NCBI RefSeq assembly: GCF_011044495.1
Contig: NZ_CP049143.1
Coordinates: forward strand, 5,890,001 to 5,954,000
Direction: 5' to 3'
DNA: 64,000 nt
Origin: Roseimicrobium sp. ORNL1
Lineage (GTDB): Bacteria > Verrucomicrobiota > Verrucomicrobiia > Verrucomicrobiales > Verrucomicrobiaceae
Part shown: piece after piece, positions 43,192 through 54,610 of the stretch
Position numbering within the stretch: position 1 is the first letter of the stretch
Layout: every line of letters starts with the position of its first letter
Made by a program: the position numbers and the translations under genes
Notes under the pieces: generated by a model
The model's database searches: none
Told to the model about the DNA's origin: nothing
The model's input: only the letters and a program-made list of their open reading frames with translations

Positions 43192-44531
43192 TGTTACGCG
43201 TCGCTGCCATCGGCTTTGCCATTATCGTGCTGTACGACTCCGACGTGCAGCCCACGATCAACTGGCCGGTGGTGATTCCCATGCTGGTGGCGTATCTCGC
43301 GCTGCTCGGCGTGGCTGCCTGCCTCTCCGCGCTGGAGATGTCCCTCTTCGCATTGCGGGAGAGAGGTGTGGCATCCCTGCCCAAGTCCATGCCGACCGAG
43401 AAGGAGTACCTCCGTGAGATCCTGCGCGATCCCACCGCTCTGTTGCCGGAGGTGCTGCTGCTCGGCTGCCTGACAAACCTCGTGCTCGCCACCATCTGCC
43501 TCTGGTTCGCCATCGAGCCGCTGCAGCAGCTTGGTTGGAATCCCTGGATCAGCGCCCCGATTCTTCTCGGCGCGAGCCTTGTCGCGGCAGAGCTGGTGCC
43601 AAATGCGCTCGCCATCCGCTCTCCGGAAAAGGTCCTCATTCGCACCCTGCCATGGTTCCGTGCCATCCGCTGGATCCTGGTGCCACTGTGCGCCCCGCTT
43701 CGCATCTGGACGGAATGCGCGGTCCGCTTCTTCACCCCGAAGAAGATGAAGGTCCGGCAGAATCTCGATGCGGAAGAAATCGTCACGCTCATCGAGATGC
43801 GTCAGGAGCAGGACGCCATCACCAGCGATGAGGCCATCCTGATGAAATCCATGGTGGGCCTGCATGAACTCGCGGCCAAGGATGCCATGACCCCGCGCGT
43901 GGACCTTCCTCTCATGCCGCATGATGCCGAGGATGAGGAAGCCGCGAACATGCTTGAGACCACGCGGCATCAGTTCGTCGCGGTCTTTGATGCGAAGCGT
44001 GATGCCATCGCCTACGTGGTGCCGGTTCAGAAGTGGAAGCTCACGGGCCGTCCCCATTGGAGCACGCTGACAGAGGTGCCGGAGTTTGTGCCCGAGTCCC
44101 TTTCCCTGCTCGAGGCCATGCGCGAGCACTTGAAGGACGAAACCACGGCCGTGGTGGTGGTGGATGAATATGGCGGGTTCGAAGGCCTGCTCACTCGGGC
44201 GAATGTGGTGGAGCAAATCCTCGCCAAGGTCGCCCCTGCACCCACGTCCTCGGCCGGTCTGCAATCCATCGGCCCGGATCGTTATCTCGTTTCCGGCACC
44301 ACACGCCTGGATGAACTGGAGCGTGAGCTGGAACTGGAGTTCCATGCGGAAGGTGTGGATACCATCGGCGGTCTCGTGCTCAATGCCTTTGGCTATCCGC
44401 CCAAGCCAGGTGAGCACATCACCGTGGCTGGCGTGCACATCAAGGTGAAGCGCACCGCCCGCGCACGCATCCAACAACTCGAGCTTCATGTGCTCGAAAC
44501 CAGTGGAGAGGAGGAGGCCGAGTCGCCGTGA
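43191..44531 (+). CDS. CNNM/CorC-HlyC hemolysin-family membrane protein
   Basis: 446 residues from the ATG at 43191; GTG at 43188 is an alternative. The N-terminal CNNM (DUF21) domain has about four hydrophobic segments in the first 170 residues, including SALEMSLFALRERG. A CBS pair follows at about 220-340 (AKDAMTPRVDLPLMP, VVVVDEYGGFEGLLTRANVVEQI), then a CorC_HlyC domain (RYLVSGTTRLDELERELELEF, DTIGGLVLNAFGYPPKPGEHI). The full domain set suggests a Mg2+ or Co2+ transport or homeostasis role in the inner membrane; family members are often misnamed hemolysins. The stop overlaps the next gene by four bases. Confidence 0.9.
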   Translation: MLRVAAIGFAIIVLYDSDVQPTINWPVVIPMLVAYLALLGVAACLSALEMSLFALRERGVASLPKSMPTEKEYLREILRDPTALLPEVLLLGCLTNLVLATICLWFAIEPLQQLGWNPWISAPILLGASLVAAELVPNALAIRSPEKVLIRTLPWFRAIRWILVPLCAPLRIWTECAVRFFTPKKMKVRQNLDAEEIVTLIEMRQEQDAITSDEAILMKSMVGLHELAAKDAMTPRVDLPLMPHDAEDEEAANMLETTRHQFVAVFDAKRDAIAYVVPVQKWKLTGRPHWSTLTEVPEFVPESLSLLEAMREHLKDETTAVVVVDEYGGFEGLLTRANVVEQILAKVAPAPTSSAGLQSIGPDRYLVSGTTRLDELERELELEFHAEGVDTIGGLVLNAFGYPPKPGEHITVAGVHIKVKRTARARIQQLELHVLETSGEEEAESP

Positions 44532-45475
44532 TCTGGATCCTCCTGCCATTCTGCCTCATCCTTGCATTCATCCTTTCCGGAATGGAGAGCGCGTTGCTCA
44601 CCGTGAGCCGCGTGCGTGCCCGCCATGCGGCGGATGAAGGCGACAAGCTCGCCGCGCAGCTCGCCGGCTTGCTGGAGAAGCGCAATGAAATCCTCCACAC
44701 CGTCACCGTGCTGAATCGCGCCATGGGCCTCGGTGCCTTTGCGATGGTCGCCGTGGGACTAGTACACCTGCTGGGACCCTGGGGCTGGGCAGCCGCACTT
44801 CTTCTCGCCCTGCCCGTGTTCCTCATTGGACTCGAACTGGTGCCGAAGGTCCTCTTCCGCCGTTACCCCTTCCGCCTGCTGCGCAGCTTCGCGCCCATGC
44901 TGTGCTTCATCCACCGCGCCTCCGCGCCGACACTCTGGCTCGCGCGCATCCTCACACCGAAGCAACTCACCTCACCCTCGCATGTGGACAGCGTGGGCCT
45001 GTCTTCCCTGGCCAAGACCGTCGCGGGCCTCGGCGTGCTGCCCGAGCAATCCTGCAAGCTGCTTCACGGCCTCGCGGAGTTTCATCCCATGCAGGCTCGC
45101 GATGTGATGACGCATCTCAAGAAACTCAGCGCCCTGCCTCCGGATCTACCTCTCACCAGCGTCATGGCTCTCACCAAGGAAGTCCCCCTTCTCTGGCGTG
45201 CCGTGATGACTACGGATGGCACCCTGAAAGGCTGGCTGGACATGACGGCCCTGCCCGCAACGCCTTCACGCGATCGCCTCGTACGTCAGTTCATGCGTCC
45301 CCTGCTGCAGATTCGCGAGACCGATTCCGCCCTGCGCTGCCTGCAAGCTCTTCGCAAACGCGGCGAACCCGTCGCTGCCGTGCTCAATGGCTCTGGCGAA
45401 ACCGTGGGCGTAGTCACCCAGAAGGGACTCGTACAAGCCCTGCTCAAGCAGAACGGTCACAGCAGTACGAAGTAG
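44528..45475 (+). CDS. CNNM-domain protein with reduced C-terminus
   Basis: 315 residues from GTG at 44528, which overlaps the previous stop as GTGA. It has the CNNM-type membrane start LPFCLILAFILSGMESALLTVSRVRARHAADEGD and a further hydrophobic span, then CBS-like sequence (FHPMQARDVMTHLKKL, GEPVAAVLNGSGETVGVVTQKGLV). It lacks the CorC_HlyC domain, so it is a shortened paralogue of its neighbour. A heteromeric pair in the inner membrane is likely, as in other bacteria with two adjacent CNNM genes. Function is inferred. Confidence 0.85.
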   Translation: MIWILLPFCLILAFILSGMESALLTVSRVRARHAADEGDKLAAQLAGLLEKRNEILHTVTVLNRAMGLGAFAMVAVGLVHLLGPWGWAAALLLALPVFLIGLELVPKVLFRRYPFRLLRSFAPMLCFIHRASAPTLWLARILTPKQLTSPSHVDSVGLSSLAKTVAGLGVLPEQSCKLLHGLAEFHPMQARDVMTHLKKLSALPPDLPLTSVMALTKEVPLLWRAVMTTDGTLKGWLDMTALPATPSRDRLVRQFMRPLLQIRETDSALRCLQALRKRGEPVAAVLNGSGETVGVVTQKGLVQALLKQNGHSSTK

Positions 45476-45498
45476 TGGTGGTCCACCGCCACCTCAGC

Positions 45499-47112
45499 TC
45501 AGCTCCCCTGCCACGCCTTCCAGAACGCTTCCGTCTGCAGCATATCCGGTCGCACTTCCCACACGGCGGCACCTTCATCCGCATCATCGCGCAATTGATC
45601 CGGCACTGTAATCAGCCGGTAGTCCATGCCCCACATGCGGGCCCACGGTTCAAAGCTCAAGCCATGCGGATTCTCCATCACCCGCCGCGTGCCTTCATCC
45701 GCTTCCTTGAGCCAGCCCACGCGCGAGAAGATCTTTCCTCCGCCATTGTTGATCACCACCAGCCGCCGCTTACCCGCCTTCAACTGTGGCAGGATCCACG
45801 GCCCCCCCAAGTCATACACGGCACTGAGGTCTCCCACAATGAGCCATGACTCCTGCGACTGCGCGGAAAGCCCCAGCCAGGTGGACACCAGACCATCGAT
45901 GCCATTGGCGCCGCGGTTCGCGAAGAACGCCGCGCCCGCCGGCGGAGATTCCGACGCGAGATTCCACTCACGAATGGGCAGACTGTTCCCCAACATGATC
46001 ATGCTGCCCTCACCCATGGCGCGGGAGAGATGTCCCATCCATGCTGGCTCGGACAAAGGGTTTGCCTTTAACACCTGCTCCAGACGTTCCGGGTCGGCGA
46101 TCACCGGCATCGCCGAAGCGACCATCGGCACATGAAAGTCCGGATGCCGCAGCACCTCCCACGGACACGTCACCACACCTTGTGTTCTGGAAAGCCCTCG
46201 GAAGGGAGCGCGTGAAATGTTCAGCACGGGAATGTTCTCGCGTTCATCGAGGTCACGCCACCATCTCCACGAAGGCACACTTCCCAAGCGCACCACCCGC
46301 TTCGCTTCAAACGCACGCATCACGGCCTCACCGCCGGTCAGAAGCTGGGACTTCAACGCCTCATCACCGAGCAGGTTCGACGTTGCCTCGGCGATCACCG
46401 GCACGCCGACCTTCAAAAGAAACTGCCGTGCCGCCGGGACATCCGCGGGATGCAATCCGCCCACCATCGCCAGCATGGGCCCTTTCGCACTCCAGAACTT
46501 GCTGGCGCCCACCTTGTCCCATTCGGGCGCAGGATGCGGCGTCGGCTTTCTCGGTGGTGGCTCGCGATGCTCCGCCTCGAAGCAAGCAAAGCCCTCCTCC
46601 AGGCAGATGTTGAAATGCTGGGGACCATTGCCTCCAGTAGCCCGTCCCACCGTGGCGTGATACTCCCCGTCGCGGTATTCCATCTCCACGTCGCGCACCA
46701 CGTAGTTTCCAAAGAAGCCCATCTGCTCCACCGCCTGCGGCGCACCGCTGCCGCGATAACGCGAAGGACGATCCGCCGTCACAGCGATGAGCGGCATCGC
46801 CTGGTAGTGCGCCTCCATGATGGCGGGAAAAAGCTCTGCCACCGCCGTGCCCGATGTCGTGACCACCGCCACCGGTCGGCGCGAATGCATCACGCGACCC
46901 AGCGCAAAGAATGCCGCACTGCGCTCCTCTACGAAATGGTACACCACCGAACGGCGCGCGAGCAGCAGGTGCAGGAGCTGGGCATTGCGGGCGCCCGCAG
47001 CCACACAGAACTCACGCACCCCCATGACATCCAGTTCGTTGAGCAATGCAGAAATCAATTCCACATTCCGCGTCACCGCGGTGTGCCCGGGAGAACTGTT
47101 GGAGTCCGCCAT
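45499..47112 (-). CDS. menD: 2-succinyl-5-enolpyruvyl-6-hydroxy-3-cyclohexene-1-carboxylate synthase
   Basis: 537 residues. The thiamine-diphosphate enzyme of menaquinone synthesis joins isochorismate and 2-oxoglutarate, releasing CO2, to form SEPHCHC. Family motifs are VEERSAAFFALGRVMHSRRPVAVVTTSGTAVAELFPAI with the ThDP glutamate, NRGANGIDGLVSTWLGL and the cofactor motif GDLSAVYDLGG...VVINNGGGKIFSR. It is 6 bases after menF, so the two are coupled in one operon. The other men genes (menB, menC, menE, menA) are not in the window. Menaquinone serves respiration. The 3' end converges with the CNNM gene 23 bases away. Confidence 0.95.
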   Translation of the reverse strand: MADSNSSPGHTAVTRNVELISALLNELDVMGVREFCVAAGARNAQLLHLLLARRSVVYHFVEERSAAFFALGRVMHSRRPVAVVTTSGTAVAELFPAIMEAHYQAMPLIAVTADRPSRYRGSGAPQAVEQMGFFGNYVVRDVEMEYRDGEYHATVGRATGGNGPQHFNICLEEGFACFEAEHREPPPRKPTPHPAPEWDKVGASKFWSAKGPMLAMVGGLHPADVPAARQFLLKVGVPVIAEATSNLLGDEALKSQLLTGGEAVMRAFEAKRVVRLGSVPSWRWWRDLDERENIPVLNISRAPFRGLSRTQGVVTCPWEVLRHPDFHVPMVASAMPVIADPERLEQVLKANPLSEPAWMGHLSRAMGEGSMIMLGNSLPIREWNLASESPPAGAAFFANRGANGIDGLVSTWLGLSAQSQESWLIVGDLSAVYDLGGPWILPQLKAGKRRLVVINNGGGKIFSRVGWLKEADEGTRRVMENPHGLSFEPWARMWGMDYRLITVPDQLRDDADEGAAVWEVRPDMLQTEAFWKAWQGS

Positions 47113-47118
47113 ATTTTT

Positions 47119-48141
47119 TCAGAGCCCAAAAAGTTTCGCCACGGATTCGCGCTTGAGCCGCAGCTCACGCCACTCGTGGTCAAAGGCACTGCCACCCACG
47201 ATGCCACACCCACTGGGCAGAAATATCGTTTCCTCATTCCACGCGAGGCCACGGATGCTCACCACGCAGTGGAAAACATCATCCACTTTCAGACCAAACG
47301 GCGCGCCGAAGAACGCGGGTGTCTTGAGCAGCCGGCGATACTCCGCCAGCTTCTCGCGCCCCGACTCATCACGCGGCAGGCAACCCACTGCGGGAGTCGG
47401 GTGCAGCCTGGCCACGAGTTCATTCATGTCCGCCGAGTCCCGAAGCTGCACAGAAATGTCCGTGCGGAAATGCGTGAGTCCGGCGGGATGGCTCACCCCA
47501 CGCACCCCTCGTGTCACTTCTCCAAATTCCTTGAGCGCTTCCTCGATAAATCCGGCCACCAGTTCGTGCTCCTCGATCTCTTTCACATCCGCCGCGAAAC
47601 TCTCCTCGCGATTCGGCTTGGCCGTACCCGCCAGCGCCATGGTGTGCAGCGTACCACCTTCGATCTGCATGAGCAGCTCCGGTGTGGCTCCAAGGAAACC
47701 CTGCTCCCCCTGCACACGCGCATAGCCCCACAGCCCAGCCGGAGCTTCCAGCACGCGGCGCAGCAGCAGGCGGGGATCACCGGATTGCAATTCGCCCTCC
47801 TCAGTGAGCACCGGCACCAGCTTGCGCAGCTTGTGCGCGAGCACATCCTTGCGGATGCGGCGGAAAGCCATCTTGAACCACTCCGTGGCCGGCTTCTGCC
47901 AGCGCACCACGGGCGAGGCAGCGGCATTCAGTTCATCGTTTTGAGAAAGGGCAACCCACAGCTCGTCTCCTGATTTCACCGGAGTCAAGCGCGCCGGAAC
48001 CTTCCAGGGGTTTGCATCAGACAGCGTGAAGTCATTCACATAGAACGCAGTACCACCCGGAGGGACCGCTGCTTCCGCAAACGGCCCCTCTCCCACCCAT
48101 GCCCGTCCGTCGGGGAGCCTGAAAAGCGCGAGGTCCATCAT
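47119..48141 (-). CDS. menF: Isochorismate synthase (chorismate-utilising enzyme family)
   Basis: 340 residues. It has the C-terminal chorismate-binding block: LRKLVPVL with the general-base lysine, GATPELLMQ, ALAGTAKPNREESF, DVKEIEEHELV, HPTPAVGCLP and SGCGIVGGSAFDHEWREL with the metal glutamate. It converts chorismate to isochorismate. The N-terminal part is shorter than in E. coli MenF (431 aa). Its placement directly before menD shows the menaquinone role; otherwise a salicylate- or siderophore-type isochorismate synthase would be possible. Start ATG at 48141; the divergent SirB1-type gene begins 133 bases away. Confidence 0.93.
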   Translation of the reverse strand: MMDLALFRLPDGRAWVGEGPFAEAAVPPGGTAFYVNDFTLSDANPWKVPARLTPVKSGDELWVALSQNDELNAAASPVVRWQKPATEWFKMAFRRIRKDVLAHKLRKLVPVLTEEGELQSGDPRLLLRRVLEAPAGLWGYARVQGEQGFLGATPELLMQIEGGTLHTMALAGTAKPNREESFAADVKEIEEHELVAGFIEEALKEFGEVTRGVRGVSHPAGLTHFRTDISVQLRDSADMNELVARLHPTPAVGCLPRDESGREKLAEYRRLLKTPAFFGAPFGLKVDDVFHCVVSIRGLAWNEETIFLPSGCGIVGGSAFDHEWRELRLKRESVAKLFGL

Positions 48142-48273
48142 GTATCAAATTTGGACCGGCACCTTGGCGCGGGATGCGTCAATGTGCAACGCATGGCTGA
48201 TGTGGCTGAAAGGGAGCAGGATGGGCATTTTTTTCGGATTGTCGCAGCCTTCACAATTTGCTAGATAGATAGC

Positions 48274-49119
48274 ATGCCATCCGCCCCTGTGGAACTCCGG
48301 TCGCTGCTCCGGCTGCTGGATGATGATACGCCCGTCGTCCGCGAAGCGGTGCGGCTGAAGCTGGCTGCCATTCGGCACGAGCTTCCAGAGCACTTCCTCG
48401 CATTGGGCGAGCCCCTGGATGAGGAGCGTCAGCGCCTCATCAGCGAAATCCTCGCCCCTGTCTGCCGCGAGGAGCTGGAGTCCTCCTGGATGTCCTGGAA
48501 GTGGCTCTCCTCTCCCGATGCCCAGTTGGAGGAGGCCCTTGGCCAAATCTCCGCGTTTCTCAGCGGCTGGCAGACGAAGGCCGAGGAACTGCCCCGCCAG
48601 CTTGACGCCGTCGCAGAGCGCGCCATGCGCGAAGGTGGCACCTACGACCCGCATCGCCTCGCCGATTTCCTTTTCGGCGGTCGTGGCGATGACGCCCGCC
48701 TGCGCGGCAATACCAAGGACTACTACGCCGCCCACAACAGCAACCTCCTCTGGGTGCTGGCCAATGGTCAAGGCAACCCGATTTCCCTGAGCTGTATCTA
48801 CATCCTGGTAGGCCACCGTCTCGGGATGCGCATCGAGGGCTGCAACTTCCCCGGTCACTTCCTCGCCCGGGTGCACCACGAGAGCAAGGTCTGGCTGGTC
48901 GACTGCTTCAATCGCGGCCGCTTCATGCTCTCCGAGGACGTCGCCAAGCACCACCCCGCCGCCAATCCCTCCATGGAAGACGTGGTCCGCGACCCCGCCC
49001 CCGTGGAAGCCATCATCGCCCGCGTCTTACGCAACCTGGACGAGGCCTTCGAACGCGAAAGCAACCTCCCCCAGCGCCACGTCATCCGCCGGCTGATGCT
49101 GAAGTTGATGGAGGCGTGA
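48274..49119 (+). CDS. SirB1/transglutaminase-like family protein
   Basis: 281 residues. A helical N-terminal region (about 1-100) is followed by SirB1-type sequence: DYYAAHNSNLLWVLANGQGNPISLSCIYILVGHRLGMRIEGCNFPGHFLARV, with the family's N-S-x-L and PGHF motifs. SirB1 domains are related to transglutaminase-like folds, but no activity is demonstrated. The position is a stand-alone plus-strand gene between menF and the convergent SMP-30-like gene. A regulatory or chaperone-like function in the cytoplasm is possible. Confidence 0.85.
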   Translation: MPSAPVELRSLLRLLDDDTPVVREAVRLKLAAIRHELPEHFLALGEPLDEERQRLISEILAPVCREELESSWMSWKWLSSPDAQLEEALGQISAFLSGWQTKAEELPRQLDAVAERAMREGGTYDPHRLADFLFGGRGDDARLRGNTKDYYAAHNSNLLWVLANGQGNPISLSCIYILVGHRLGMRIEGCNFPGHFLARVHHESKVWLVDCFNRGRFMLSEDVAKHHPAANPSMEDVVRDPAPVEAIIARVLRNLDEAFERESNLPQRHVIRRLMLKLMEA

Positions 49120-49149
49120 TGCGGCTTCCCTTTCGAGTCGCGAACATCC

Positions 49150-50418
49150 TCAGCAGATGTGCGCGCCTTGGGTATTCACATACACGGAGTAGATCGACTG
49201 GCTCGCCGTGATGAAGAGGCGATTCCGGCGTGGGCCACCGAAGCAGAGGTTGCTGCCGGTTTCGGGAAGACGGATTTGACCGATGGGACTTCCGCCCGGC
49301 GAAAACACAAAGACCCCATCATACTTTTGGCCTACCCAGCCGGAGCTCGCCCAGACATTGCCATCGACGTCGCAGCGCACGCCGTCTGAACCTCCCTTGC
49401 CGTTAGTAAAGTTATTCGACATCACATCCAGAAAGAAAGAGCGGAAATCGTAAGCCTGTCTTGCTTTCTCCATGGCGAGTTCCTTATCGCGAAGTTCCTG
49501 TGGCCATGTGTCACGCGAGGGAGCGACAGGAGGTCTCGGTCCGCCCGTCCCACCAGGCAAAGGTGCAGGTGGCGGCCGCAACCGCGCAGATGCCTCACGA
49601 TACGCTTCTTCCGCTTTACTGCTGGCTTCACGCAGAGCCGAGGTCTCCTTTTCAACGTTTAGATTCATCACCGCAAACACCTTCCGGTTCGCCAGCTTCT
49701 TCCCATCCACCACGTCATACACGAGGATGTTCTTCGGCGCGCCGGTGTCCACGAGATAGAGCTTCTTGTAGTCGGGTGAGAAGCACAGGCCATTCGGCTT
49801 CTCCACTTCATCCGTCACCTTCTCAATCTTCCCGGCGGGATCGATGCGATATACGGCTTCCTTCAGCTCAAGCTCACCCTTGAAACCCTCGTAGTTCCCC
49901 ATGCTGCCATAGCCGGGATCGGTGAACCAGATGCCGCCATCGGGATGCACCACCGCATCGTTGGGCGCGTTCAGGGGCTTGCCGTCAAACTTGTCCGCCA
50001 GCACGGTGATCTTGCCATCACGATCATAACGTGCAACGCGACGTGTTCCATGCTCGCAGGAGATCTGGCGGCCTTCAAAATCAAAGGTATTGCCGTTGCT
50101 GTAGTTCGAGGGATTGCGAAATGTGCTCACGTGGCCATCTTCATTGAGCCAGCGCCTCTGCACGTTGTTGGGAATGTCGCTCCACAGGAAAAAGTTTCCA
50201 TGAGTGCTCCAGGCCGGACCCTCTGCCCACAGGCTGCCCGTGTGCAGCCGTTGAATCGGCGCATTCCCCTGGATGTATTTTCCGAAGGAAGGATCCATCG
50301 CAATCACATCTGGATCCGGATACCGCGACGGCTGGGCATTCGGACCATAGTCACGCCCCAAAACGGCTCCGGCAGCAGCAGTGGCAAACGTGGTGAGGAA
50401 AGCGCGGCGGGTGTTCAT
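49150..50418 (-). CDS. SMP-30/gluconolactonase-like secreted protein with an insertion
   Basis: 422 residues. N-terminus MNTRRAFLTTFATAAAGAVLG has a twin-arginine-like signal. The propeller core follows the SMP-30/LRE pattern: SLWAEGPAWSTHGNFFLWSDIPNN, PLNAPNDAVVHPDGGIWFTDPGYGS, VEKPNGLCFSPDYKKLYLVDT and GSDGVRCDVDGNVWASS. It should hydrolyse a lactone or bind a sugar acid with a divalent metal. About 90 residues (near 252-342) interrupt the propeller, with a Glu/Ala-rich helix, the proline-rich stretch RPPPAPLPGGTGGPRPPVAP and another helix. No sugar-acid partner gene is adjacent. Confidence 0.88.
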   Translation of the reverse strand: MNTRRAFLTTFATAAAGAVLGRDYGPNAQPSRYPDPDVIAMDPSFGKYIQGNAPIQRLHTGSLWAEGPAWSTHGNFFLWSDIPNNVQRRWLNEDGHVSTFRNPSNYSNGNTFDFEGRQISCEHGTRRVARYDRDGKITVLADKFDGKPLNAPNDAVVHPDGGIWFTDPGYGSMGNYEGFKGELELKEAVYRIDPAGKIEKVTDEVEKPNGLCFSPDYKKLYLVDTGAPKNILVYDVVDGKKLANRKVFAVMNLNVEKETSALREASSKAEEAYREASARLRPPPAPLPGGTGGPRPPVAPSRDTWPQELRDKELAMEKARQAYDFRSFFLDVMSNNFTNGKGGSDGVRCDVDGNVWASSGWVGQKYDGVFVFSPGGSPIGQIRLPETGSNLCFGGPRRNRLFITASQSIYSVYVNTQGAHIC

Positions 50419-50521
50419 ACTTGGGAAGCGTATTGGAACTGAGTTTTTCGAAAGGAAGGATGACGAAATAGACGTGGCCAGGCAATGGGTATTCGATGAA
50501 TAAGCGCTCCATAATCGGACA

Positions 50522-50552
50522 ACTCCGCACTACGGACTCCGCACTACGGACT
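50522..50552. repeat. 14-bp tandem repeat, about 2.2 copies
   Basis: ACTCCGCACTACGG occurs twice in a row (50522-50535, 50536-50549), then ACT. It lies in the 137-bp gap 3 bases before the end of the CtBP-type gene. It looks like slippage or a chance duplication. Confidence 0.7.
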
Positions 50553-50555
50553 TTC

Positions 50556-51545
50556 TCAATTCACCACATTCCTCGCCGCCTGTCCAAGCAGCACACGGCG
50601 CACATTCTCGCTCCCCTTCACGCGCATGTCACGCAGCCCCTCTTCCGTGTAGAAGGCAGAGTGCGGATTGAGAATCAGCCGGTCGTGCGCGGGATGATGC
50701 GGATCCCGCCAGGCCTGGAGCAACGGATCACTATCAGACGGCGGCTCCTTCTCCAGCACATCCAGTGCCGCGCCGGCGAGATGCCCATCTTCAATCGAGC
50801 GCAGGATGGCCATGGGATCCGTGACCGCACCACGCGCTGAGTTAATGACATACGCACCCTGCGGCAGGAGCTTGAGCGTCTCATCATTCACCATCAGACG
50901 TGTCTCCGGAGTCAGCGGGCAGTGCAGGGACAGCACATACGATTTGGCAAACAACTCCTCAATCGACTCCGCACGACGCACCCCGAGTGACTTGTCCTTT
51001 CCATCCTGTGCATACGGATCATAGAACCACACGTCCATGCCCAGCGCCTTCGCGCGCAGGGCCGCCGCAGTGCCGATACGACCCAGTCCCACGATGCCAA
51101 ACACACGCCCACGCAGGCGGTGCAGCGGTACCATGGGTGAATAGTGCCAGGGCCCCACATTGCGCTGTAGGCGCGAGTTCATCAAATGCACCCCGCGCGT
51201 GAGCGTCATCATCATGGCGATCGCCGTGTCCGCCACGTCCTCGGTGCCGTAGTCGGGAATGTTCGCCACCGGAATGCCACGCGTGCGGGCGAAGGCGTGA
51301 TCCACATTGTCCACGCCCACCCCGCAGCGGATGATCAGCTTGCAGTTCTTCAGGTTCTGGATGACCCGCGAGGTCACATTGAACTGGTGATACATCATGA
51401 TGGCATCAGCATCCTCGATGCGGCCAATCAATTCGTCCTCACACAGCGCATCCAGCGCAATGACCTCCGCGAGATCTCCCAGGATGCGGCGCTCCTCGTC
51501 GAGGGGCTCGGTGACGAAATCGGTGATGATGACTTTGGCGGGCAT
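50556..51545 (-). CDS. D-isomer specific 2-hydroxyacid dehydrogenase (CtBP-type)
   Basis: 329 residues. The NAD motif is FGIVGLGRIGTAAALRAKALGMDVWFYDP. The catalytic Arg, Glu and His are in VINSARGAVTD, ALDVLEKEPP and LILNPHSAFYTEEG. The C-terminal arrangement (...HSAFYTEEGLRDMRVKGSENVRRVLLG) matches the C-terminal-binding-protein branch of the family rather than SerA, and there is no ACT domain. It would reduce a 2-keto acid or oxidise a D-2-hydroxy acid with NAD. The substrate is unknown. Its start is 37 bases from the stop of the small membrane protein gene upstream. Confidence 0.92.
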   Translation of the reverse strand: MPAKVIITDFVTEPLDEERRILGDLAEVIALDALCEDELIGRIEDADAIMMYHQFNVTSRVIQNLKNCKLIIRCGVGVDNVDHAFARTRGIPVANIPDYGTEDVADTAIAMMMTLTRGVHLMNSRLQRNVGPWHYSPMVPLHRLRGRVFGIVGLGRIGTAAALRAKALGMDVWFYDPYAQDGKDKSLGVRRAESIEELFAKSYVLSLHCPLTPETRLMVNDETLKLLPQGAYVINSARGAVTDPMAILRSIEDGHLAGAALDVLEKEPPSDSDPLLQAWRDPHHPAHDRLILNPHSAFYTEEGLRDMRVKGSENVRRVLLGQAARNVVN

Positions 51546-51582
51546 GGCCGATTGTTATTGTTGTAGGAATGCGGCCTCTTGT

Positions 51583-51999
51583 TCAAGACTGTTCGCCACT
51601 CAATACAAGAGCCCTCGCTGAAAGCAAAAGCGCCAGCGACGTCATCAACACCAGGGAGAGGATGACAAAGGCATTAAGAATCACGGTCAGGGCGGCAAGC
51701 GTGACACTTCTCCACCGTGCCCATGACTTCCAGCGAGTCTCAAGGAGGACCATGACCAAAACCGCGAGGCCGACCAAAATGGATGAATTTCCGAAGGCGA
51801 ACCTCGAAAAAGAAATGATGAACTCAAGCGCGGCGCTCACGGACCGCCCTTCGGCTTGAGGACCGAAGTCCCTCCAAAGTTTCTCCACTTTTGGAAACAG
51901 TACCGTCATGGAAAACGCCCACGCAAGCAGGGTCGGAACCAGGGCTACCATTACCAGTGTGTAAATCTTCCATGCGGGTTTGGGCGACATCGCCGCCAT
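51583..51999 (-). CDS. Small membrane protein, GspF-C-terminus-like pattern
   Basis: 138 residues with about three hydrophobic segments (IYTLVMVALVPTLLAWAFSMTVLF, GNSSILVGLAVLVMVLLET, LAALTVILNAFVILSLVLMTSLALLLSARAL). FPKVEKLWRDFGPQAEGRSVSAALEFIISFSRF faintly resembles the C-terminal part of GspF/PilC inner-membrane proteins, but most of that family is missing, so function is unassigned. The start is ATG at 51999, with another at 51990. It is 37 bases upstream of the CtBP-type gene on the same strand. Confidence 0.65.
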   Translation of the reverse strand: MAAMSPKPAWKIYTLVMVALVPTLLAWAFSMTVLFPKVEKLWRDFGPQAEGRSVSAALEFIISFSRFAFGNSSILVGLAVLVMVLLETRWKSWARWRSVTLAALTVILNAFVILSLVLMTSLALLLSARALVLSGEQS

Positions 52000-52220
52000 G
52001 CTGATATCAATTGCCCAATTTCATCAAGGAAAAACCAGCGCCAGGTCGTGGAGAGCAAGCCAAATCCGCCGCCATTTAGCGGACACTTTAAAAGGCCCGC
52101 GCAAGCGAAAATCGCCCCCCTGCACCCTTTTGCTTGCCGCTTCCGGCCCACCCGCTATGCCATGGGATCCTCATCTTTCCCCGAAAATCCCGACACTGCA
52201 TCTCTGCACGCTGACCATCC

Positions 52221-54596
<2,376 letters not shown>

Positions 54597-54610
54597 TCCG
54601 CGAGCTGAAT

